Shown: one piece after another, positions 56,600 through 62,172 of the stretch
How positions within the stretch are numbered: position 1 is the stretch's first letter
How the letters are laid out: every line of letters begins with the position of its first letter
Origin: Caldithrix sp.
Lineage (GTDB): Bacteria; Zhuqueibacterota; Zhuqueibacteria; Thermofontimicrobiales; Sulfurfontimicrobiaceae
Direction: 5' to 3'
NCBI GenBank assembly: GCA_020722815.1
Contig: DYKB01000037.1
Span: forward strand, 1-62,172
DNA: 62,172 nucleotides
Translations under genes and position numbers: made by a program
The notes under the pieces: model-generated
What the model was told of the DNA's origin: nothing
Database searches by the model: none
Seen by the model: the letters and a program-made list of their open reading frames with translations, nothing else

Positions 56600-58096
56600 A
56601 TGGAAAAACAGATATTTATCAACACCTCTATCGGAGAAACTCGAATCGCCATGCTGGAAGATGGAAAATTGGTCGAACTCTTCGTAGAACGACCTGAAAA
56701 TGAAAGAATGGTAGGCGATATTTATCTGGGACGCGTTGCTAATGTGATGAAAGGGATGCAAGCCGCTTTCGTGGATATTGGCCAGACCCAGGATGCTTTT
56801 TTACATTTTTCAGATATTGGTGAATCTATTCGGGAATACAGTTCGATCATTGATTATGATAGTAGCGAGGGTTTAAACAAATTTAATAAGGACGATTTGA
56901 AAGAAGGACATGAAATTTTAGTCCAGATTATTAAAGAACCCATTAGTAATAAAGGCGCCCGTTTAACCACTGAAATATCATTACCCGGTCGCTTTTTAGT
57001 TTTGGTTCCCAATCAGAATCTAATCGGAGTTTCCAAAAAAATTCTCAGCCAGCGGGAAAAACGACGCCTAAGAAAATTGGCGCGTACGCTACGCCCAGAA
57101 AATTTTGGTGTTATCATTCGTACCGTGGCTGAAGGAAAAGATGAGAAAACTTTAAAAGCCGACCTGGATGCATTGGTTCAAACCTGGCGAAAAATTAAAA
57201 ATAACGTCAAAAAAGCGACGCCCCCCATGCTGATTCATAAAGATTTGGGGATGGCATCGAGTATCATTCGTGATCTTTTTACACCCGATGTTACCAAAGT
57301 CGTGGTGGATTCGCGAACTTTATTTAATGAAATTAAATCCTATTTACGCGATATTTCACCACAACTGATTGATAAGGTTGAATTTTATAACCGGGCGGAG
57401 CCACTTTTTGATGCTTTTAGTATTGAAAGTGATATCGAAAAAAGTCTGGCGCGGAAGGTCTGGCTTAAGATTGGCGGTTATCTTATTTTTGATTCCACTG
57501 AAGCCCTGGTCGCCATTGATGTCAATAGTGGAAAATATGTCGGGCATAGCGATCATGAACATAATTCCCTCCGGATTAATCTGGAAGCCGCGCGTGAAAT
57601 AGCCCGTCAATTGCGATTGCGTGATCTGGGCGGCATCATCGTCATTGATTTTATCGACATGCAGGATCCAAAAAATCGTAAAAAGGTTTATGATGAGCTC
57701 AAACGTGAATTAAAACGCGATCGGGCCCAGAGTAGTGTGGCGCCAATCTCTGATTTTGGCTTAATGCAGATGACGCGGGAGCGTATTCGTCCCAGCTTGC
57801 TTTTTAGCTTCAGCGAGCCGTGTCCCACCTGTGGTGGTACTGGTCGGGTGACTTCAAAAGGCGCTATTGTGAATAAAATTGAGCGCTGGATCAAACGATA
57901 TCGCACGACCAATAAAGAACGTAGTCTGAAGTTGTTCGTTCATCCGGAAGTTGCCCGCTATTTAACGGATGGTTTTCGAAGTCGGATTCGCCGAATTATG
58001 TGGCGTTTCTGGATGAAAATTGATGTGATTCCGGAAGATACGCTGCAATTTGATGATTTCAAGGCGTTTAATAAAAAGGGTGAGATTACGCTTTAA
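56600..58096 (+). CDS. rng: Ribonuclease G/E family endoribonuclease
   Basis: 498 residues, RNase G length. It has an S1-like RNA-binding region (about 35-130, 'VGDIYLGRVANVMKGMQAAF', 'VDIGQTQDAFLHFSDI'), and RNase E/G catalytic Asp residues in 'TEALVAIDVNSGKYVG' and 'GGIIVIDFIDMQDPKNRKKV'. The Zn-link motif 'CPTCGGTGR' joins protomers. It cleaves single-stranded RNA in 5S/16S rRNA maturation and mRNA decay. It starts 25 nt after the radical SAM gene and sits upstream of rplU-rpmA, a conserved arrangement. Confidence 0.93.
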   Translation: MEKQIFINTSIGETRIAMLEDGKLVELFVERPENERMVGDIYLGRVANVMKGMQAAFVDIGQTQDAFLHFSDIGESIREYSSIIDYDSSEGLNKFNKDDLKEGHEILVQIIKEPISNKGARLTTEISLPGRFLVLVPNQNLIGVSKKILSQREKRRLRKLARTLRPENFGVIIRTVAEGKDEKTLKADLDALVQTWRKIKNNVKKATPPMLIHKDLGMASSIIRDLFTPDVTKVVVDSRTLFNEIKSYLRDISPQLIDKVEFYNRAEPLFDAFSIESDIEKSLARKVWLKIGGYLIFDSTEALVAIDVNSGKYVGHSDHEHNSLRINLEAAREIARQLRLRDLGGIIVIDFIDMQDPKNRKKVYDELKRELKRDRAQSSVAPISDFGLMQMTRERIRPSLLFSFSEPCPTCGGTGRVTSKGAIVNKIERWIKRYRTTNKERSLKLFVHPEVARYLTDGFRSRIRRIMWRFWMKIDVIPEDTLQFDDFKAFNKKGEITL

Positions 58097-58206
58097 AATT
58101 AACGCGCTCCGCAGTCTTATGTCCTTAAAGCAAGATTATCAATGTCAAAACGTTAGCCACTTCATTTTTAAATGTAAATATTCTATTTTTTCTATTCATA
58201 TTTTAC

Positions 58207-58235
58207 TTGACAAAAAGGATTAAATTCATTATATT
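58207..58235 (+). promoter_or_regulatory. Sigma70-type promoter of rplU-rpmA
   Basis: TTGACA (58207-58212) and TATATT (58230-58235) are separated by 17 bp, the same form as the promoter at 44-72. The predicted start is near 58241-58243, immediately before the first stem of the structured leader. Confidence 0.75.
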
Positions 58236-58242
58236 GTACAAA

Positions 58243-58416
58243 CTGTGTGATGCCTTTTTTGTACAATTTCTGGAAATGGTGAGAATCGAATGATGAAAAT
58301 ATGATTGTAGGATATAAGGCATCACACTCTAATCGAATTTCAATCTGATTGATGAGTCAAGTACCCGAAAATGCATAAAAATTAATCTTATATTTGTTTG
58401 AGGAGGATTTAGATAG
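58243..58416 (+). ncRNA. Structured 5' leader of rplU (candidate ribosomal-protein autoregulatory RNA)
   Basis: GTGTGATGCCTT (58245-58256) pairs perfectly with AAGGCATCACAC (58316-58327), a 12-bp closing stem starting within a few nt of the predicted transcript 5' end. Inside are smaller stems such as ATTTC/GAAAT near 58266-58276 and AATC/GATT near 58284-58307. Further on, TCAATC/GATTGA lies near 58340-58352. The rplU ribosome site (GAGGAGG) follows. L21 leaders are known in Firmicutes; I cannot say whether this fold matches that class. Confidence 0.55.
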
Positions 58417-58725
58417 ATGTTTGCAGTCGTCGATATTGCTGGTCATCAGTATAAAGTACAGAAGGATCAGAAAATTTTTGCCCCAAAAATGGAAGGCCAG
58501 CCAGGTGATCCGGTTGAGTTAAATCAGGTATTAATGGTTTCCGATGAGGGTAAGGTCAAGCTTGGTACGCCGGTAGTTGAAGGAGCGCTGGTGAAAGCGA
58601 CAATAGTGAAGCATACGCGTGGTAAAAAAGTAATTATTTTCAAGAAAAAACGCCGCAAAGGTTATAAATTAAAACGCGGTCATAAACAAGATTATACCGC
58701 TATTAAAATAGATGAAATAGGATAA
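58417..58725 (+). CDS. rplU: 50S ribosomal protein L21
   Basis: A 102-residue bL21 protein, typical length. Signatures are '[20 protein letters not shown]' and the C-terminal '[20 protein letters not shown]'. GAGGAGG lies about 9 nt before the ATG. It heads a two-gene operon with rpmA, 22 nt apart. The 5' leader has a strong stem that could mediate feedback by L21 or another ligand. Confidence 0.97.
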   Translation: MFAVVDIAGHQYKVQKDQKIFAPKMEGQPGDPVELNQVLMVSDEGKVKLGTPVVEGALVKATIVKHTRGKKVIIFKKKRRKGYKLKRGHKQDYTAIKIDEIG

Positions 58726-58747
58726 ATTATTAAAAAGAGGTAATTTT

Positions 58748-59002
58748 ATGGCCCATAAGAAAGGCGTGGGCAGTTCCAAAAATGGACGTGACAGCAATCC
58801 CAAAATGCTGGGGGTAAAACGCTTTGACGGCCAGATGGTGACTGCTGGAAGCATAATTGTGCGGCAGCGCGGAACCAGGATTTTTCCTGGAAAAAATGTG
58901 GGATTGGGTAGAGACCATACGTTGTTTGCATTATCAGACGGTAAAGTTAAATTCTCACAAAAAGGCCGTACAAAAAAATTTGTCAGTATCCTTGCAGAAT
59001 AA
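58748..59002 (+). CDS. rpmA: 50S ribosomal protein L27
   Basis: An 84-residue bL27 starting '[20 protein letters not shown]' with '[19 protein letters not shown]' and '[12 protein letters not shown]'. The N-terminus begins directly with the mature-type sequence, without the cleavable Firmicutes-type extension. AGAGG precedes the ATG. The protein contacts the peptidyl transferase centre. A strong terminator follows at 59017. Confidence 0.97.
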   Translation: MAHKKGVGSSKNGRDSNPKMLGVKRFDGQMVTAGSIIVRQRGTRIFPGKNVGLGRDHTLFALSDGKVKFSQKGRTKKFVSILAE

Positions 59003-59016
59003 TTTCAAAAAACATC

Positions 59017-59055
59017 AATAAGGTTTGATTTTAATTTATCAAGCCTTATTTTTTT
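59017..59055 (+). terminator. Rho-independent terminator of rplU-rpmA
   Basis: AATAAGGTTTGAT (59017-59029) pairs with ATCAAGCCTTATT (59038-59050), 13 bp with one G-U, followed by T residues through 59055. It lies 14 nt after the rpmA stop and 31 nt before mdh. Confidence 0.9.
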
Positions 59056-59085
59056 ATCATTTCATATAATTTTGAAGGGACTAAA

Positions 59086-60021
59086 ATGGGACGAAAGAAA
59101 ATTGCATTGATTGGTGGCGGACAAATTGGTGGTATCATGGCGTTGTTGGCGGCGCAACGCGAAATGGGCGATGTGGTGTTGCTCGATATACCAGAAAAGG
59201 AAAACGTGGTGAAGGGGAAAATGCTGGATTTGACAGAAACCAATCCACTTTTTAGCTCCAGTTCCTGTTTGACCGGTACGAAAAATTATGCTGATCTGGC
59301 TGGCGCTGATGTAACCATTACAACGGCCGGATTACCTCGCAAGCCAGGAATGTCGCGAGAAGATTTGTTGAATATTAATCTGCAAATTATCTCAGAAGTG
59401 GCGACAAACCTAAAAAAATATTGTCCCGATGCCTTTCATATTGTCGTGACGAATCCTTTGGATTCTATGGTTTTTGCGTTTATGAAAGTATCCGGATTAC
59501 CCAAACATAAAATTGCTGGTATGGCGGGTGTGCTGGATACAGCACGGTTTCGATCATTTGTGGGCATGGAACTCAACGTATCCCCTAAAGACGTCTCGGC
59601 TTTGGTTTTAGGCGGACATGGACCGACCATGGTTCCACTGGCGCGCCTGGCAACTGTTGGCGGTATTCCGCTCTCGGAGTTGTTACCTCAGGAAAAAATT
59701 GATGCCATCGTTTATCGAACCCGGGAAGCAGGTACTGAAATCGTCAATTTACTCGGAAGTGGGAGTGCTTATTTTAGTCCGGCGACCAGTGCCATTGAGA
59801 TGGCTGAAGCATACCTGAAAGATCAAAAACGTATTCTCACCTGCGCGGCGTATTTGAATGGTGAATATGGTATTACTGGTTACTACATTGGTGTACCGGC
59901 GATAATTGGTGCCGGTGGCGTTGAAAAAGTACTTGAGGTCAAATTAACTGATTCTGAAAAGGCAGCTTTGAATAATTCGCTCGAAGCGGTGAAAAAAGCC
60001 GTTGCTGAAACAAAACTATGA
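59086..60021 (+). CDS. mdh: Malate dehydrogenase (LDH-like, type III)
   Basis: 311 residues. The NAD-binding motif is 'IALIGGGQIGGIMALLAAQR', with 'VVLLDIPE' supplying the acidic residue for the NAD ribose. The substrate loop is 'GLPRKPGMSREDLL', the Asp-Arg pair lies in 'GVLDTARFRSF', and the catalytic His in 'GGHGPTMVPL'. The two Arg in the loop (PRKPGMSR) favour malate/oxaloacetate over lactate. It is separated from rpmA by a terminator, so an own promoter is likely, though none was resolved. Confidence 0.95.
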   Translation: MGRKKIALIGGGQIGGIMALLAAQREMGDVVLLDIPEKENVVKGKMLDLTETNPLFSSSSCLTGTKNYADLAGADVTITTAGLPRKPGMSREDLLNINLQIISEVATNLKKYCPDAFHIVVTNPLDSMVFAFMKVSGLPKHKIAGMAGVLDTARFRSFVGMELNVSPKDVSALVLGGHGPTMVPLARLATVGGIPLSELLPQEKIDAIVYRTREAGTEIVNLLGSGSAYFSPATSAIEMAEAYLKDQKRILTCAAYLNGEYGITGYYIGVPAIIGAGGVEKVLEVKLTDSEKAALNNSLEAVKKAVAETKL

Positions 60022-60040
60022 CCGGTGCCGAGCGCATTGA

Positions 60041-60062
60041 GCATCGCGCAGCGCGTTTTTCT
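60041..60062 (+). terminator. Weak hairpin between mdh and the convergent BamA-like gene
   Basis: CGCG (60045-60048) and CGCG (60052-60055) can pair around a 3-nt loop, followed by five T residues. The stem is short and the call is tentative. It sits in the 51-nt gap between convergent genes. Confidence 0.3.
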
Positions 60063-60072
60063 GCATTTTTCG

Positions 60073-61863
60073 CTAGAATTCATTAATTAAACCAACATGA
60101 ATAAGCCCGCCAAGAAGGCCCGAACCTTCGCCAAGCCCATAATCCACCCCCATTATTCCCAATCGTGTTTCCAGCCGGAGGCCAAAGCCATAACTATACT
60201 TGTAATCTTCAATTTTTTCCACTTCCGGATCCGGTCGCGAAAAATAGCCCATATCACCAAATAAAAACACGCGGGAGCGTCTTCCTAACAGATACCGATA
60301 CTCCAGATTCATCCAGGCGATTCTGGTGCCGCGAAATTGCTCTTCCCGGTAGCCGCGCAGCGTGCGTGTTCCTCCCAATCGAAAATGCTCTGGAATCGGG
60401 ATATTTTTTTCAGAACTGGTAATTTGCCGGCCAAACAGATTTGAACTCAGTACCTGATTTCCTGAAATTGGTACAAATAGTGAAAAATCAAATCCCAGTC
60501 GCTTCAGATCATGAATTTCATCCTCTTCCAGAAACGTCAGGATTTCGTTTGCCAGATTTTTTTTCCGGGCAATTTCAACTGACGTATGAAAATATAATCC
60601 TTTTCGCGGATTCAACAAATCATCCCGTGTATCATACGCCAGGCCCAGCGTCAGATTGTTGGCACGACTGGGGGGAATATTGAATAATAACATACCAATC
60701 GAATCGGGGAAGACGCCCTGCCAGCCAATTCGTCCAAAAGTATAAAAATTATCAGAAAACGGGAATTGGAGTTCCCCAATCCAATTACGCTGAATGTAGG
60801 TCGTATCCTGTATGAGTTGATTAAATTGAAAACTGGTATGCAGCGGGAACCCCAACACCCACGGTTCAAGATAGCTAAATGCCAGCGATTGCGATTGACG
60901 GTCTTTTTTTTGCCAATTGGCACTGACTTTTCGTCCCGTTCCTAATAAATTACCGAGTGAAAGATTGAGTAAGCCCGTAAAATAGCCTTTACGGGTGATT
61001 GTCCCCGGTGTATATCCAACGACCCCGTCAAATTGATTTGCATTTCCTTCTTCAACAGTCACCAACAAGCCAGAGCGGCCATCTTCCTTTATATAAATTT
61101 GCGGTAGATCGACTTCTTTGAAATAGCCCAATCGCATTAAACGCCGGGGGATTTTGGCAATTTGAGTTTGTTTATATATTTCGCCTTTTTTAAGCCGAAT
61201 TTCCCGTTGAATGACTTTTTCCCGGGTAATTTGATTTCCCTGAATTGTTATTTCATCAATTTTTATTAAATAGCCGGACTCTACGCGCAATATGAGTTTT
61301 AGCGCATGGGCAGGGTCGCGACTTAGCATCAAACTATCAATTCGCACCTCTGTGAGGGGATAACCACTATTTTCAGCCAGTTTTAAGCCAGCTTCGATAT
61401 CTTCTTGCAGGACATCTTCATTGAAATTTTCCCCTGGTTGAGTTTCAAAGCGGTGGAGCCAGTTCTGAGTTTCTTCCGGCAAAAGTCCTTTTATCTTGAA
61501 TGATTCGATTTTTAATCGGGTATTTTCCTGCAGAAATAGTTTTATATGGGCTTGTTGTTGAATCGAATCGATTTGAATCGTAACCGAGTCAATCGAAGCG
61601 AAATAAAAACCTTGCCCACGATATTCTTGTAAAAGTTTATTGAATTGCTGACGAATATTATCCAATGAAAAAACAGCGCCGACTGGTAAATTTAAAATTT
61701 CATGTATTTCCTGTTGTGAAAAATGTTTCAGACCATTTATCTGGACATCCTGAATATATATCGGCTTCAATTCCTGCGCCATTATTTCCACTGACAAATG
61801 GTAAAACATTTGAAGGGCACTAAACCCGAAAATGAACAAAAATTTTTTAAATGGAAATGTCAT
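60073..61863 (-). CDS. BamA/TamA-like Omp85 outer-membrane protein with POTRA domains
   Basis: 596 residues. A signal peptide (1-29) is followed by about three POTRA domains (about 32-270, 'IYIQDVQINGLKHFSQQEIH', 'IDEITIQGNQITREKVIQRE', 'PRRLMRLGYFKEVDLPQIYI') and a 16-strand Omp85 barrel (about 275-596). The L6 motif is 'RLGGTRTLRGYREEQFRGTR' and the chain ends 'GLINEF' with C-terminal Phe. It is shorter than BamA (about 800 residues, five POTRAs) and closer to TamA-type proteins. It inserts or secretes outer-membrane proteins or lipids. No ribosome site is evident; a MITE lies 27 bp upstream of the ATG. Confidence 0.88.
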   Translation of the reverse strand: MTFPFKKFLFIFGFSALQMFYHLSVEIMAQELKPIYIQDVQINGLKHFSQQEIHEILNLPVGAVFSLDNIRQQFNKLLQEYRGQGFYFASIDSVTIQIDSIQQQAHIKLFLQENTRLKIESFKIKGLLPEETQNWLHRFETQPGENFNEDVLQEDIEAGLKLAENSGYPLTEVRIDSLMLSRDPAHALKLILRVESGYLIKIDEITIQGNQITREKVIQREIRLKKGEIYKQTQIAKIPRRLMRLGYFKEVDLPQIYIKEDGRSGLLVTVEEGNANQFDGVVGYTPGTITRKGYFTGLLNLSLGNLLGTGRKVSANWQKKDRQSQSLAFSYLEPWVLGFPLHTSFQFNQLIQDTTYIQRNWIGELQFPFSDNFYTFGRIGWQGVFPDSIGMLLFNIPPSRANNLTLGLAYDTRDDLLNPRKGLYFHTSVEIARKKNLANEILTFLEEDEIHDLKRLGFDFSLFVPISGNQVLSSNLFGRQITSSEKNIPIPEHFRLGGTRTLRGYREEQFRGTRIAWMNLEYRYLLGRRSRVFLFGDMGYFSRPDPEVEKIEDYKYSYGFGLRLETRLGIMGVDYGLGEGSGLLGGLIHVGLINEF

Positions 61864-61881
61864 ATTTTAAATTTTAGTAAA

Positions 61882-62053
61882 TGTAAATCATATCCGCTCA
61901 AAAAAGGAGAGTAATTTAAGATGCAAAGCGCATGGCGCCTAGCGAAAACCAATATTGCTATGCCCTCTGCTCCAGGCGCTATGCTTAAAAATCAACATAT
62001 TTGAAAAACTAATTTTTAATCTCCCAACACATTTTGAGCGGATATTGTAAATC
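61882..62053. mobile_element. 156-bp MITE with 14-bp perfect terminal inverted repeats and 8-bp target duplication
   Basis: The left end ATATCCGCTCAAAA (61890-61903) is exactly inverted at the right end, TTTTGAGCGGATAT (62032-62045). Both ends are flanked directly by TGTAAATC (61882-61889 and 62046-62053), an 8-bp target-site duplication. The element is 156 bp and has no ORF. An internal near-palindrome, GCATGGCGCCT (61930-61940) against AGGCGCTATGC (61974-61984), adds a hairpin. An insertion sequence making 8-bp duplications (for example ISL3-, IS66- or IS256-type) would be needed to move it; none is in the window. Confidence 0.8.
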
Positions 62054-62172
62054 GTAACCGATTACAGGGAATAGTATCAAATTTGTTGTGTCGCCGGTTT
62101 TACTGATTCCTCAGGTTAATAAGGTTTTTAATCAACCAGGCCGCGCGATCAAACCCAATCGACCTTATTGAC
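62054..62172. other. Window edge, no gene recognised
   Basis: 119 bases beyond the MITE with no supported ORF or RNA. It is probably the original upstream region of the BamA-like gene before the insertion, or belongs to a neighbour beyond the window. Confidence 0.3.

Noticed and set aside
1..62172. CRISPR arrays, tRNA or rRNA genes, prophage or integrase genes
   Set aside because: I looked for regularly spaced direct repeats, tRNA-like cloverleaf ends and phage or recombinase motifs and saw none that hold up by eye.

Overview
The window is about 62 kb of AT-rich bacterial chromosome (GC roughly 40% by eye). It looks like a Gram-negative member of the FCB superphylum, closest in style to Calditrichota, KSB1 or Ignavibacteriota. 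The evidence is TonB-dependent receptors with CarboxypepD-regulatory N-termini, PorV/PorQ-family outer-membrane proteins, and several secreted proteins ending in the 'NFPNPFNPxT...GTYFYxL' type IX-like sorting domain. A BamA/TamA-like barrel, a ferredoxin-dependent 2-oxoacid oxidoreductase and a type III malate dehydrogenase are also present. The phylum assignment is inference from these families; there is no rRNA gene here. No tRNA gene, CRISPR array or intact transposase was seen.

Region 1 (1-19064, + strand) is a long envelope/secretion block behind a consensus promoter (TTGACA-N17-TATATT). Two related cassettes lie in series: receptor + ~700-residue exported protein + PorV-like protein (445-6623), then PorV-like protein + receptor + ~700-residue exported protein + TIG/beta-propeller lipoprotein (6704-14185). 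They are followed by two proteins with sorting domains, a beta-propeller protein and a large GHL10-family glycoside-hydrolase-like protein.

Region 2 (19108-26066) is a loose set of mostly minus-strand genes: a TPR protein, a coiled-coil membrane protein, a family 2 glycosyltransferase, a VanZ-like protein fused to a beta-rich domain, a ChaN-like/PDZ protein and a small sorting-domain protein. It contains an island of palindromic repeats (about 20530-20870).

Region 3 (26348-50002, minus strand) is a complete Wzx/Wzy-type exopolysaccharide locus. Transcription would run from the initiating sugar transferase (50002) through a PEGA protein, an FN3 lipoprotein, Wza-, Wzz- and BY-kinase-type proteins and a TPR protein. 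Next come four polysaccharide-deacetylase-type proteins, five glycosyltransferases, an O-antigen ligase/polymerase and a flippase, ending at a terminator near 26224-26285. One deacetylase is fused to a UDP-GlcNAc 2-epimerase. The gene set resembles exosortase-associated loci, but no exosortase is present.

Region 4 (50417-62172, mainly + strand) is housekeeping: a ferredoxin / 2-oxoacid:ferredoxin oxidoreductase operon, a radical SAM-DUF2344 fusion with RNase G, rplU-rpmA, and mdh, with a minus-strand BamA/TamA-like gene at the end. Three non-coding signals stand out. One is a promoter, 29-codon leucine-rich ORF and terminator unit ahead of the oxidoreductase operon, in which the stop codon lies inside the terminator stem. 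The second is a structured leader ahead of rplU. The third is a 156-bp miniature inverted-repeat element with 14-bp perfect termini and an 8-bp target duplication.
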